From contig NZ_BAOS01000017.1 in NCBI RefSeq assembly GCF_002443295.1, positions 1 to 64,000 of the forward strand: a stretch of DNA of 64,000 nt, given 5' to 3'. This DNA comes from Candidatus Scalindua japonica (lineage in GTDB: Bacteria; Planctomycetota; Brocadiia; Brocadiales; Scalinduaceae). The translations under genes and the position numbers were made by a program. The notes beneath the pieces are model-generated. The model saw only the letters and a list, made by a program, of their open reading frames with translations. It was not told where the DNA came from and made no database searches. The number at the start of each line of letters is the position of its first letter. The stretch's first letter is position 1. This document shows, piece by piece, positions 27,440 through 36,845 of the stretch.

Positions 27440-28042
27440 ATGGAAAAGGTCCATGAAATGGTAGTTAAATGTATTGAAGTATTAGACCCGGAAATAAAAG
27501 TTAAATTTGAAGATGTTCCTGCCGGTCATTCGTTCCCGGATAAAAAGGAAGTCATACTCCCTCAGTATCAATATGATTTTCTGATGATATTCAAGGCCGC
27601 TTTACGCGAAACAGCACACGTTCTGTTCAGTACGAAAGTACCTGAAAGCAACCTGGAATATGAAGTTTCCATGTCTCTGGATACTATAGAACAGGCATTT
27701 GTCAATTATCAATTTTGCCAGAGATTCCCAAAATTTGAAGTAACGTTAAACAGGTTTTATAAGGAAGGTATTGAAGGCTCTGCAGTAGGAGGAGTTATAG
27801 GTGCCGATGACTTCTGGAAGGAACTTGAATATGTCCTGTTTGATGTAGATGTTGCAGAAGGATGCTATAGTGACCGTTGTAAGAAATTATTTGACTGTGG
27901 CATAATTCACGAACTCTGGAAATTAATTGAATCAGCCAAATCTACAGAAGATCTCATACCCGGCGCAGAAAGCCTGGTGCAGAGATTCAAAGACATGAAC
28001 ATTGAATTCCCCAGTATAGACAGGAGTCATACTCCACTGTGA
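27440..28042 (+). CDS. Hypothetical cytoplasmic protein
   Basis: A 200-residue acidic soluble protein that I do not recognise. Notable segments are KFEDVPAGHSFPDKKEVILP and ALRETAHVLFSTKVP, the latter vaguely like the metal-site helix of CobT-type proteins (E-T-A-H), without the full motif. Start at the ATG 27440 after AAAGG; a TTG two codons upstream is less likely. It stands alone, with hairpins on both sides. Confidence 0.65.
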   Translation: MEKVHEMVVKCIEVLDPEIKVKFEDVPAGHSFPDKKEVILPQYQYDFLMIFKAALRETAHVLFSTKVPESNLEYEVSMSLDTIEQAFVNYQFCQRFPKFEVTLNRFYKEGIEGSAVGGVIGADDFWKELEYVLFDVDVAEGCYSDRCKKLFDCGIIHELWKLIESAKSTEDLIPGAESLVQRFKDMNIEFPSIDRSHTPL

Positions 28043-28098
28043 AAACAATGTAATTGAATTACGAAGTAGCAAAACATTTTATCGTCCCACAAAAACAG

Positions 28099-28147
28099 GG
28101 TTTGATAAATCAAACCACTACCGTGTATAAAGCCGGTTTTTTTATAT
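28099..28147 (+). promoter_or_regulatory. Possible attenuator upstream of a 55-residue gene
   Basis: GGTTTGAT/ATCAAACC (28099-28116) forms one hairpin. The arm AAACC (28112-28116) can instead pair with GGTTT (28135-28139), closing over ACCG/CGGT and followed by a run of T. The two structures exclude each other. Confidence 0.35.
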
Positions 28148-28192
28148 AATAAAGAAATTTTTTACAAATTTTTTAAGGAGAGAAAACAGAAG

Positions 28193-28360
28193 ATGGATAT
28201 GTACGAATTCAGATTAACAGTTAGTTGGCAAGGCGGAGGAGATCAGCTTTTCATTATCAATGTTGAAGCTGGAAACGAAGAAGATGCAAAAGATCAGATA
28301 AACTATTTAGTAGAAAACAAATTAGAAGTTCTAGCATTAGCACAAATAAAGGTAGGATAA
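28193..28360 (+). CDS. Small hypothetical protein (55 aa)
   Basis: MDMYEFRLTVSWQGGGDQLF starts a compact beta/alpha-type peptide ending ALAQIKVG. AAGGAG is present but about 12 bases before the ATG. Codon pattern and acidic composition look coding. Unknown family; independent of the GNAT gene that follows by 32 bases on the same strand. Confidence 0.55.
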   Translation: MDMYEFRLTVSWQGGGDQLFIINVEAGNEEDAKDQINYLVENKLEVLALAQIKVG

Positions 28361-28392
28361 AGTAAACGTTTATACTGTCTTTCATAAAAAAA

Positions 28393-29001
28393 ATGAATAT
28401 TGCAGGTCCTATCGAAATACATATCGGCCTTCCTGAAGAATACATTCGGGAAGCAGCCGAAATCTTCTTTGACTCGTTTCAACAGAAATTTTTTCCGATC
28501 ATGAACACCAGGGAAAATGGGATCTCTTTTCTACAGAAGCACCTGAACCCTAAAGGTACGATGGTGGCAATTAGCGGAAGGCAGTTGCTGGGTATAGCCG
28601 GCTTGCAGTATGAAGGTTGCCATTTTTTCAGTCCCTCCTTATCTGGTTTAGCTCACGAATTCGGCTGGCTGAGAGGTATCCTGAAAATAATAAGGATGCG
28701 CCTCTTTAATTCACGCGACCGTGAGGGTGAATTATACTTGAAAGCCATTATGGTCAGCTCTTCAATACGGAGCAAAGGGGTAGGCACACACCTGCTAACC
28801 GGAGTTTCAGATTTTGCATGGGCGCATGATTTCAGCACAATAAGACTGGACGTCGTAGACACAAATCCTGATGCAAGACGTTTTTACGAACGAAATGGGT
28901 TTATTGCTACAAAAGTACGAAGATGCCCTCTACCTTTTCTCTTTTTGTGCCGTGCTATGGGTTTCTCATCAGCAATCACGATGATAAAGAAAATTTCATG
29001 A
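28393..29001 (+). CDS. GNAT family N-acetyltransferase
   Basis: 202 residues. The acetyl-CoA-binding motif A is visible as SSIRSKGVGTHLL (R-x-x-G-x-G) and motif B as NPDARRFYERNGF near residue 160. The C-terminal tail is hydrophobic and basic. GNAT enzymes acetylate amines of small molecules or proteins; the substrate is unknown. No clear ribosome site before the ATG, so expression may depend on the gene upstream. Confidence 0.85.
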   Translation: MNIAGPIEIHIGLPEEYIREAAEIFFDSFQQKFFPIMNTRENGISFLQKHLNPKGTMVAISGRQLLGIAGLQYEGCHFFSPSLSGLAHEFGWLRGILKIIRMRLFNSRDREGELYLKAIMVSSSIRSKGVGTHLLTGVSDFAWAHDFSTIRLDVVDTNPDARRFYERNGFIATKVRRCPLPFLFLCRAMGFSSAITMIKKIS

Positions 29002-29062
29002 GGGTTCATTTTTTCCATGTAAAAATGATAATTTTTGAAGGAAGAAAAAGGAGGACTTAAAT

Positions 29063-29743
29063 TTGAAAATAAAATTAATCTTATCAGTTGTTTGCTGTTT
29101 CTTCCTGGTAGTTACTTCTAGTACATACGCAGTATCAAAAGATAAATTAAATAATAGAATTGACAGGTCTAACTATTTCCTTGAAAAGATAATGGAAATC
29201 CCGGAAACATCAGTACCGTTAACTCTTATGAAGAGTTGCCATGGTATCATAATAATGCGACAGTATAAGGCAGGATTTATTTTTGGCGTCAAGGGTGGCA
29301 TGGGAGTCGCATTGAAGAGAGACGTAGAAACTCGCAAATGGAGCGCACCGTCCTTCGTTACCAGTGGAGAGGCAAGTTTTGGGTTTCAGGCTGGAGGGCA
29401 ATTAACTGACACGATAATCTTAATAATGAATAAGAGTGGAATTGAGTCATTACTACTTACAAAATTCAAATTAGGTGTCGGCGCAGCTCTTGCCGTAGGT
29501 CCTGTTGGGAGAGATACTGAAGCGAAGATTGGGCAGAATACCGCATATCTGGTCTATTCAATGGCGCAAGGTCTATATGGTGGGCTTGTTTTTGAAGGTG
29601 GGTTTATCTCACAAGATGACAATGCTAATAGAGAATTCTACGGAAGGAAAATATCTGTAAAAGAGATATTCCAAAACACGGATGATATACCAGATGAAGT
29701 AAAGGCACTGATTAGAACATTAGAAAAATATAGTAATTTTTAG
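29063..29743 (+). CDS. SYLF (Ysc84) domain lipid-binding protein, secreted
   Basis: 226 residues with a signal peptide (1-22) and a SYLF domain (about 30-215). Family features seen: GIIIMRQYKAGFIFGVKGGMG, then FGFQAGGQLTDTIILIMN and ALAVGPVGRDTEA. SYLF domains bind phosphoinositides or other lipids; bacterial exported versions are poorly characterised. TTG start at 29063 is supported by AGGAGG eight bases before it. Single gene. Confidence 0.88.
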   Translation: MKIKLILSVVCCFFLVVTSSTYAVSKDKLNNRIDRSNYFLEKIMEIPETSVPLTLMKSCHGIIIMRQYKAGFIFGVKGGMGVALKRDVETRKWSAPSFVTSGEASFGFQAGGQLTDTIILIMNKSGIESLLLTKFKLGVGAALAVGPVGRDTEAKIGQNTAYLVYSMAQGLYGGLVFEGGFISQDDNANREFYGRKISVKEIFQNTDDIPDEVKALIRTLEKYSNF

Positions 29744-30028
29744 TACATATGTGGTTCGGCTTCAGATCTTAAACCACTTTCTTTACCTACAAAAAAATGG
29801 TTTCTCCCATTCAATGTGTTATGAGTTTTCATATCATATGATCGCAGTAGCACTGCCACTATTTTGTATGTCCAACAGTAGAACTGTTGTACAGCAGCTG
29901 AGGCACCTCTTATCACAAATGGTCATCGTCACAACAACTAAAATTCCAAAACTTAAAATTGATATCTGTATAATTGAATTACTTACCTGTTCAGAAGTAA
30001 TTCAGGTAAATGAATGCGGAAACATTTT

Positions 30029-30076
30029 CCTCTCTTTCGAGAGGATTCCAGTACTGGATCCCTCTCGAAAGAGAGG
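30029..30076. repeat. Palindromic repeat, CCTCTCTTTCGAGAGG family, copy A
   Basis: A perfect 16-base inverted repeat (30029-30044 and 30061-30076) around a 16-base spacer. Related copies lie at 39688-39735 and, degenerate, at 31624-31703. Confidence 0.75.
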
Positions 30077-30124
30077 AGTGTCACCATACCAACAGGTTAG
30101 ATTCTTCATTCCTCTTCGCTGCAT

Positions 30125-30154
30125 TCAGAATGACAAGTCAGCATGTCATTCTGA
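30125..30154. repeat. Inverted repeat TCAGAATGACA / TGTCATTCTGA
   Basis: Eleven-base perfect arms with an eight-base loop. The ATTCTTCGCTGCATTCAGAATGAC context resembles a dispersed repeat common in several bacterial phyla. Confidence 0.6.
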
Positions 30155-30258
30155 GGAGAGTACTGCCACTGCACGTCCAGGAGGCGGGGAAGAATTTTAA
30201 TGTCACCAACTTTGAAATTCATATACATACATTTAATCACATGCAACCTTAAAGTTTC

Positions 30259-31533
30259 TCATTTTTCCATCACGTCAGTAGGATTAACTTTGGGAGGCAT
30301 GATTGAAGGGATAACTTCACCTTTTTTGAGTGCCTTAAGTTGAATCTGTGCCTGGGTCTTTGTCGCCAGACCGAAGATCTTAATAAAACCGGTTGCGGCA
30401 TTATGCTCGAAAGTATCTCCGGCATCATAAGTTGCCAGTGAGTGGTCGTATAACGATAGAGGTGATTTTCTTCCAACAACAGTACAGTTGCCCTTGAATA
30501 ACTTAAGGCGAACCGTACCAACAACGAATCGTTGATTGCTTAGTATATAAGCTGCCAAGTCCTGATGAAATGTTGAAAACCACAAACCATTATAAACCAT
30601 ATCTGAATACTGAGTAGAAACCATCTCCTTAAACCGGTGAGTCTCTTTAGTCATGACAATTTCTTCAAGAGCCTGATGGGCTTTATAGAGAACTATGGCT
30701 GCAGGTGATTCATAAATTTCTCTGGATTTTATTCCAACAATACGGTTCTCAAGATGGTCAATTCTCCCTATACCGTTATCACCGGCCAGCGTATTCAATT
30801 TATCAATGAGACTAACCCCATCTACCTCCTGTCCATTCAAAGCCAGAGGAAGACCATTTTCAAAACCTATTTCTATATATGTAGGATCATCAGGAGCATC
30901 CTTCGCGTTTTTTGTTATTTTATACACATCTTCCGGTGGTTCAGCCCATGGGTCTTCAAGTATTCCGCATTCAATACTTCTTCCCCATATATTTTCATCT
31001 ATGCTGTATGGATTCTTTGTACTTACATCAATGGGAATATCATTATCCCGAGCATAAACCATCGATTCATCCCTGGTCATGTTCCACTCTCGAAGCGGTG
31101 CAATTATCTGTAAAGAGGGATCCAGTGTATTTATGGCAACGTCAAACCTAACCTGATCATTTCCTTTCCCGGTACAACCGTGCGCAACTGCACAGGCGCC
31201 TTCTGCCGCAGCAGTATCAACCAGCAACTTTGCTATCAAAGGCCTGCCCAATGCGGTTGCAAGTGGATATGTTCTCTCGTAAAGAGCCCCTGCCTGGATT
31301 GCTGGAAAAAGAAAATAGTAAACAAAGACTTCCCTTGCGTCTATAACCATGGATTTGATAGCACCAGTCTTAATTGCTTTTTCCACTACCGGCTTCAAAG
31401 GTTTGTCTGTTCCCAGATCAATGGTCAGAGCAATTACATCCATGTCATATTTTTCCTGTATCCACTTTATGGCGACAGAGGTATCAAGCCCCCCTGAATA
31501 TGCCAGGACAACTTTCTTTCTATCAGTTCCCAT
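30259..31533 (-). CDS. argG: Argininosuccinate synthase
   Basis: 424 residues, a normal length or slightly long. The ATP PP-loop is AYSGGLDTSVAIKW near the N-terminus; AHGCTGKGNDQVRF and the YSIDENIWGRSIE segment bind citrulline and aspartate. It joins citrulline and aspartate with ATP in arginine synthesis. AAGGAG precedes the ATG. No other arg gene is adjacent; the leader contains the 31553-31581 repeat. Confidence 0.96.
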   Translation of the reverse strand: MGTDRKKVVLAYSGGLDTSVAIKWIQEKYDMDVIALTIDLGTDKPLKPVVEKAIKTGAIKSMVIDAREVFVYYFLFPAIQAGALYERTYPLATALGRPLIAKLLVDTAAAEGACAVAHGCTGKGNDQVRFDVAINTLDPSLQIIAPLREWNMTRDESMVYARDNDIPIDVSTKNPYSIDENIWGRSIECGILEDPWAEPPEDVYKITKNAKDAPDDPTYIEIGFENGLPLALNGQEVDGVSLIDKLNTLAGDNGIGRIDHLENRIVGIKSREIYESPAAIVLYKAHQALEEIVMTKETHRFKEMVSTQYSDMVYNGLWFSTFHQDLAAYILSNQRFVVGTVRLKLFKGNCTVVGRKSPLSLYDHSLATYDAGDTFEHNAATGFIKIFGLATKTQAQIQLKALKKGEVIPSIMPPKVNPTDVMEK

Positions 31534-31552
31534 TTTTTCTCCTTATTTAGAC

Positions 31553-31581
31553 ACTAATTTCACGAATTATCACTAATTAGC
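31553..31581. repeat. Direct repeat copy 1 (TAGACACTAATTTCACGAAT...)
   Basis: Almost identical to 32180-32209; one mismatch in about 29 bases. Located in the argG leader. Confidence 0.65.
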
Positions 31582-31623
31582 TTTGATTATAAAGTGTATA
31601 GTGTTTTTCTAAAAAACATCCGA

Positions 31624-31703
31624 TCCTCTCTCTTGCAAAATGATCCTAATTCTGGACACATCTCAAAAGGTCCCCAGCGCCTTTTGTCCTGAGAAAGAGA
31701 GGG
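31624..31703. repeat. Degenerate copy C of the CTCTCTTTC palindrome family
   Basis: Begins CCTCTCTCTTGC and ends GAGAAAGAGAGGG with the TAATTCTGGAC core found in the spacer of copy B. Confidence 0.5.
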
Positions 31704-31710
31704 TTGATTT

Positions 31711-32148
31711 CTAATTTTTCATACGCCTTAAAAAAAAATCCCTGTATCGATTGCCCCTGTCAGGCAAAGAACCTGCGGCCTTAAGAGCAGCCATAGCGGG
31801 TATCGTCCTGGCAAGTGTTCTGGCTGCCCATATACTGAACGTAAAACGAACTATTGGGCTAATTGATCTGTTTAACAGGAAGTTGTACATAAAATATGCT
31901 GCTAACAACCCAAAAAAAACAGTTGCAAAATATAAACAGGTTTTACTTCCGTAGCGGGTACCGTAACCTAACCCGATTATTACACACCCGATAACAATAC
32001 TATTTATCCCATATCCTCTTGTTGAAAGAGAAGCGATTCCTGAAATAGCAGCAATACTCAGACTTGTGTAAAGAATCCCAAGGAAAATAGTTAAATTTGC
32101 TGTCAGTCCAACCCTTTTTTCTGGAGTAAGTTTATCTCTGGACACCAT
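31711..32148 (-). CDS. Small multi-pass membrane protein, unknown
   Basis: 145 residues with three to four predicted membrane helices (around residues 15-40, 45-65, 70-95) and a basic C-terminus (RGNRYRDFFLRRMKN), so the C-terminal end is probably cytoplasmic. No family recognised. ATG at 32148; a TTG one codon earlier is also possible. The gene is bracketed by two copies of a 29-base direct repeat, so it may have arrived or moved as a unit. Confidence 0.55.
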   Translation of the reverse strand: MVSRDKLTPEKRVGLTANLTIFLGILYTSLSIAAISGIASLSTRGYGINSIVIGCVIIGLGYGTRYGSKTCLYFATVFFGLLAAYFMYNFLLNRSISPIVRFTFSIWAARTLARTIPAMAALKAAGSLPDRGNRYRDFFLRRMKN

Positions 32149-32179
32149 CAAGTTGTCTTATGGCCCTCTTATATTAGTA

Positions 32180-32209
32180 GACACTAATTTCACGAATTAT
32201 CACGAATTA
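32180..32209. repeat. Direct repeat copy 2 (TAGACACTAATTTCACGAAT...)
   Basis: Matches 31553-31581 in the same orientation, flanking the membrane-protein gene on the other side. Confidence 0.65.
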
Positions 32210-33430
32210 GTTTCAGCGACAGAGCACATTTTTCTGTAGTGTTCGTTTCCGAAACCAACCTTTATTTTTTATTTATTAAAGTCTGTTCAGGAAACAAATC
32301 ATACATTTTTGAATAGGTAGTATCTTGCCGTATCAGAAACTAATTAGCTTTAATTCAATACGACATGTTACCATCGCTATGAACATGAGTCAAAGAGAAA
32401 TATAAATGAATGGCGAGAATAGACAAACATGAGGTTATATACAAAAAGAGAAAGAAATTCCTGCCCGAATAGGTACAGGCGGGCGGGTATGACAAAAACG
32501 GTAGTAACAAAAAAAACCTGACCGGATACTTCTTGATTGTATCGGGGTGGGATTCTTCATCTTAGACAAGCATGAAATTGATCATATTTTCATCCAATAG
32601 TTAATCCTATGAAAGTACCAAGACTCGGTCTCAGGTCTCGTAAAAAATAACCAAATCCCCCCCAGAAAACCTCCTTGTGGTGAAGGAGGGAGAGGAGAAA
32701 TCAGGGGGAACCTGGTTAAAAAAGAATCTCTATTGTTGATGGACACATTACGCACCGTATCGTTCCTCTTTAATTATTTAGAACATTCCTTATGTATTAA
32801 GTTACTAATCCTCACGTAAAGATGATATGTTTAAATTTAGATTTTTCACTTTCATACTTGTCGAATTTACAACTTTTGATATACTAGATACACTAGATGT
32901 ACTAAAGGAAGTAACATGTTTTCTCTAAAGCATGAGCAGAAAAGATTTATGCTTAAATATTATATTTTTATAAGGAATTCATGCTTAACTGATAACAGGC
33001 CCAATGTGCATAACTGCTGGTTCAATTTCTATCTTCCTGTATTGATGTGTTGGCCTCCTTGCCATACTCTAAGATTGAACCAGCAGTTTGTAAACACATT
33101 AATCTACTCCTTATTCAACTGACCAGCTTGCTAAACACAAACATTTTTTACTAATTGTCCTAATCTACACATTAAGAAAAAGCCAAGTGTATATATTCTA
33201 AGACAAACCGCTTATTCAATTCCTAATAACCCTATTACAAGCACTTCCTAAATGCATCAAGACATTTGTATATATCAAAACACATGCCAAATAAACATTT
33301 TTATTTGATTTTTATATTTTCGAGCCTTATACCCAAGTTAACTCTTGAAATAAACTCAACTTATAAACAGCCTAAAGAAATTGATCATTGACCCTGGGGA
33401 TTGAAAAAACTTAAATTACTGGAGAACATA
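32210..33430. other. 1.2 kb gene-free region with hairpins
   Basis: No coding frame with support. It contains a hairpin CCTGCCCG...CGGGCGGG near 32461-32490 and another with arms CCTCCTT/AAGGAGG near 32680-32700. It also holds the long inverted repeat at 33012-33088. Confidence 0.5.
33012..33088. repeat. 15-base perfect inverted repeat with 47-base spacer
   Basis: AACTGCTGGTTCAAT (33012-33026) and ATTGAACCAGCAGTT (33074-33088). Looks like a MITE or the ends of a collapsed element, or a large stem-loop RNA. Confidence 0.65.
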
Positions 33431-33477
33431 TGTGTCATGACACAATAATGAACGGCACAATAATGTGCCATGGCACG
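33431..33477. promoter_or_regulatory. Operator-like palindromes downstream of the sigma-54 regulator
   Basis: TGTGTCATGACACA (33431-33444) and TGTGCCATGGCACG (33464-33477), with a further GGCACA-N4-TGTGCC overlap. The same motif recurs on the other side of the regulator gene. Confidence 0.55.
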
Positions 33478-33505
33478 ACATAAATACCTGATTATTATCT
33501 AACGG

Positions 33506-35197
33506 TTAAAGTTCGATATTATACTCTTTAATCTTTCTGTAAATGTTACGCCTACTAATACCCAGCAACTTGGCAGCCATAGTTTTATTCCCAGCTGCTT
33601 TTTCAAGTGCCTGTTCAATTACCAGTTTTTCATCAACTCCCATTTTTTTTAGAAAAGTTCTTTTTGTCGTAAAAAAATTTTCAAAAACAGGAGGCAGATG
33701 TTTAAGGGTAATTGTTTTCTGGTGGCACAGGATAAATGCGTGTTCCAGCGCATGTTCCATCTCTCTTATATTACCAGGCCAGGAATAATCCATAAATACT
33801 TTCTGGACGTCTGCAGATATACCCAGAATATTATTGTTTATTTTCTCATTAAATTTTTTTACAAAGTGGTCTATGAGAAAAGGAATATCTTCTTTTCTCT
33901 CTCTTAAAGGAGGCACACATATTTCTACTACATTAAGGCGATAGTAAAGATCTTCGCGAAATTCACCTTGTTCTATCTTTTCACGAAGGTCCTGATTTGT
34001 ACAGGCAACAACCCGGACATCAACCGTAATGGACGTTGACTCTCCTACACGTTCAAAGGTTTTTTCCTGTAAAACCCTCAATAATTTCACTTGTATCCTG
34101 GGTGGCATATCTCCGATTTCATCAAGAAGAATTGTTCCACCATCCGCCATCTTGAATCTACCAATCCTATCCTTTACAGCGCCGGTAAATGACCCTTTGA
34201 TGTGCCCAAAGAGTTCACTTTCGAGCAGATTATCAGACAATGCAGAGCAATTTACTTTAATCATCTGTTTATGGTTACGCCCTCCTTTGTAATGCAATGC
34301 TTCTGCTACCAACTCTTTACCTGTACCACTTTCACCAGTAATCAGGACGGTACTTTGAACATCGGCAAGATCTTCAATATAAGAGAAAATTGTCTGCATC
34401 TTTTCACTCTTACCAATAATATTATGTAAACGCTGGCGTTCTCTCATTTCTTTCTCAAGACCTGCCAGATGAGTTTCATCTCTAACAACCAAGACCGCGC
34501 CGGTAAATGTCCCTTTATTATCAATAAGCGGATATGTATTAACGGTTACAACCTGCTGAGGACACAATTCGTGCCTACATTCCAAATGGTATATTTCAAT
34601 TGGCTTTTTCCTCTTAACCGTTTCTGCAAGAGCGTCTATACATCTACCCTCACAGTGTGACATGAGAGATTCAAATGATTTACCAACAGAATCACGAGAA
34701 ATGTGACAAATGTTTTTAGCAGCTTCATTGGTCTCTATAACAATCATGTCTTTATCTACCGTTATAATTGAATCCTTAACGCTCTTGAAAATTGCCTCAA
34801 GATTTGAACGGTACTTTTCCTTTTCGTCTGCCAACGCTTTATGCTTCATTGCAGTCTTTGTTATGTGCATTAACGAGTCTAGTTGGACTGGTTTAGAAAC
34901 ATAGTCAAAGGCTCCCAATCGAAGTGCATCTGAAGCGGTATCAAAACCAGGCGCTGCAGTAATCATAACAACCGGACAATTTAGCTTTCTTATTTTAACT
35001 TCTTTCAAGATGTCGATACCGGATTTGCCCCTCAGATTAATATCTGCCAGGATTAAATCAAAGTCAGACATATCAATCATTTTCAAGGCATCATCATAAT
35101 CTCTGGCTGTAGCAACCTCGTATCCTTCGTCTATGAAGAAATCTTCAAATGTAAATCTAATATTTTCTTCATCATCTATTATGAGAATTTTCGCCAT
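33506..35197 (-). CDS. Sigma-54-dependent response regulator (REC-PAS-AAA-Fis HTH)
   Basis: 563 residues. Receiver domain 1-120 (phospho-acceptor Asp in LILADINLRG, Thr in VMITAAP, Lys in YVSKPV). A PAS domain follows (about 130-235) with a Cys-containing MSHCEGRC segment. The AAA+ domain (about 255-480) has Walker A GESGTGKE, sigma-54 contact loop GSFTGA and GGTILLDEIGDM. The Fis-type HTH is at the end (GNKTMAAKLLGISRRNIYRKI). It should activate sigma-54 promoters on phosphorylation; the PAS domain may sense redox state or a ligand. No partner histidine kinase is adjacent. AGGA precedes the ATG. Confidence 0.93.
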   Translation of the reverse strand: MAKILIIDDEENIRFTFEDFFIDEGYEVATARDYDDALKMIDMSDFDLILADINLRGKSGIDILKEVKIRKLNCPVVMITAAPGFDTASDALRLGAFDYVSKPVQLDSLMHITKTAMKHKALADEKEKYRSNLEAIFKSVKDSIITVDKDMIVIETNEAAKNICHISRDSVGKSFESLMSHCEGRCIDALAETVKRKKPIEIYHLECRHELCPQQVVTVNTYPLIDNKGTFTGAVLVVRDETHLAGLEKEMRERQRLHNIIGKSEKMQTIFSYIEDLADVQSTVLITGESGTGKELVAEALHYKGGRNHKQMIKVNCSALSDNLLESELFGHIKGSFTGAVKDRIGRFKMADGGTILLDEIGDMPPRIQVKLLRVLQEKTFERVGESTSITVDVRVVACTNQDLREKIEQGEFREDLYYRLNVVEICVPPLRERKEDIPFLIDHFVKKFNEKINNNILGISADVQKVFMDYSWPGNIREMEHALEHAFILCHQKTITLKHLPPVFENFFTTKRTFLKKMGVDEKLVIEQALEKAAGNKTMAAKLLGISRRNIYRKIKEYNIEL

Positions 35198-35984
35198 TGT
35201 TTTTTCCTATTTAAATAGCTGGTTTAAAAGATCAAAACTGGTAGAACCAGCCACTAAGAACACTCTCGTGACTAACTCAAATACATGCCGCTGTATAAAC
35301 CGAAAAGAGATAATTTTTTAGCTATATCCAGTAAGTTCAGTGAAGAGATTTGTTACAAACCTAAAAATTGATACAATTACCAATAGTTAAAATCTTTCTT
35401 TACTTCGCAAAATTTACACCAAAAAAATTTAAAATAAATTAATTTGCCAATATAATTTTTCAAAACGGTTTAAAGATATAATTTATCAATACTTACGTTT
35501 ATCATATCAATATCGCTACTGTTTATTTTTTGCTAATGATAATTTTTGTAAACCTACTAGATATGTGCCATGGCACAAAAGTGTGCGTCGCTGTATTGTA
35601 ACATGGCACACTATACAATCAACCTTATTACCAAACTGTAGCGGGAAAATACGCACCTTTATCTAATCGAGAAAATAGTCTTTCCCGTCTGGGTGATCAC
35701 AAAATAAAAGGAGGGTTATCTACATAACTACAGTGAACTTGTCAAACCCGAAGAACTAGTTTATAACTGAAAGTACCAAAAAAAAGAAGCTGGAAAGTCT
35801 GAGATAACTTTAAATTATCTAATTTAAATCACCATAATTTTTATACACAATATCACCATCGCCATAAAACCAATACCTCATTTTACCTTGACAATATTTT
35901 TATGTAAGGTTATAATTGGCCTGAGTTTATCGAAAAACATAATTCAATAAAACACAATAAAACAATTAACTTTTCAGCTAGATT
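35198..35984. other. Intergenic region between divergent regulator and protease genes
   Basis: No gene. It contains the 35564-35610 palindromes and probably both promoters. Confidence 0.5.
35564..35610. promoter_or_regulatory. Operator-like palindromes TGTGCCATGGCACA and TGTAACATGGCACA
   Basis: Perfect 14-base palindrome at 35564-35577 and a near copy at 35597-35610, 33 bases apart centre to centre (about three helical turns). Same motif as at 33431-33477. Confidence 0.6.
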
Positions 35985-36845
35985 ATGGATCAAAAACACC
36001 AATCCGGAGGGATACTTAAGGCAACTTGGCGCATTATAAAGAAATTCCTTTCTACGCCCTCTTTTTTTGAAATTCCAAGGATTAATATCCTCCTCTTTAT
36101 TGCTACATTTTTCACCACTTATATAATGAATGGCCCAGGTTACGCTATTTCTATAATGGTAATCCTGTTTGCACACGAAATGGGACATTTTATTATGTGC
36201 AGAAAGTATAGCGTTGATGCGACATGGCCATATTTTCTTCCATTTCCCTCTTTTTTCGGAACTCTCGGCGCTGTTATCAAGATGAAGGGCCATATACCCA
36301 ACAAACGTGCTTTATTTGACATAGGAGTTGCAGGCCCGCTAGGAGGCCTGATATTTGCGATCCCAATCACTCTAATTGGGTTGCATCTCTCAGAAGTTCA
36401 ACCTATCCCAAAGGATGCAGCCAGTTATTTAGGCCTGGGAGAACCGATACTATTCTCATTTTTTTCAAAAATGATGTTAGGTGAGGTGTCGGAGGGATTT
36501 GATATTATTTTAAATCCGATTGCATTTGCGGGTTGGGCGGGTTTTTTTGTTACTGCACTTAATCTAATGCCAATTGGACAGCTTGACGGTGGTCATGTCA
36601 TTTACGCGCTATTGGGAAAACATAGTAAAATTGTATACAGAGTAGGCATAGGAATTTTTTGTCTTTTTGCCGTGTTTGTCTTTAGGGGCTGGATCCTTAT
36701 TGCCGTGCTGCTATTGTTATTCGGGTTTAAACATCCTCCACCGGCGGACCCATTTACACCACTCGATTTTAAGCGTAAATGTTTAGGTGTATTAATGTTG
36801 ATTATATTTTTGCTATGTTTCACTCCAATTCCTTTTAAGATATGA
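35985..36845 (+). CDS. Site-2 protease family (M50) membrane metalloprotease
   Basis: 286 residues with about six membrane helices. Zinc ligands are HEMGH (about residue 64) and the Asp of NLMPIGQLDGGH (about 193). It should cut membrane-embedded substrates in regulated intramembrane proteolysis or protein quality control. Its stop overlaps the mnmA start by four bases (ATGA), so the two are translationally coupled. No PDZ domain. Substrate unknown. Confidence 0.9.
   Translation: MDQKHQSGGILKATWRIIKKFLSTPSFFEIPRINILLFIATFFTTYIMNGPGYAISIMVILFAHEMGHFIMCRKYSVDATWPYFLPFPSFFGTLGAVIKMKGHIPNKRALFDIGVAGPLGGLIFAIPITLIGLHLSEVQPIPKDAASYLGLGEPILFSFFSKMMLGEVSEGFDIILNPIAFAGWAGFFVTALNLMPIGQLDGGHVIYALLGKHSKIVYRVGIGIFCLFAVFVFRGWILIAVLLLLFGFKHPPPADPFTPLDFKRKCLGVLMLIIFLLCFTPIPFKI

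Larger units (their letters stand above)
29744..30258. other. Intergenic region with two palindromic repeats
   Basis: No gene supported. It contains the 30029-30076 and 30125-30154 inverted repeats listed separately. Confidence 0.5.

Noticed and set aside
29751-30200. 149-codon frame after the SYLF gene
   Set aside because: It runs through the palindromic repeats and has no family pattern; repeat-derived chance frame.
33431-35610. Sigma-54 promoter overlapping the TGGCAC palindromes
   Set aside because: TGGCAC is present but no TTGC at the required distance follows in either location.
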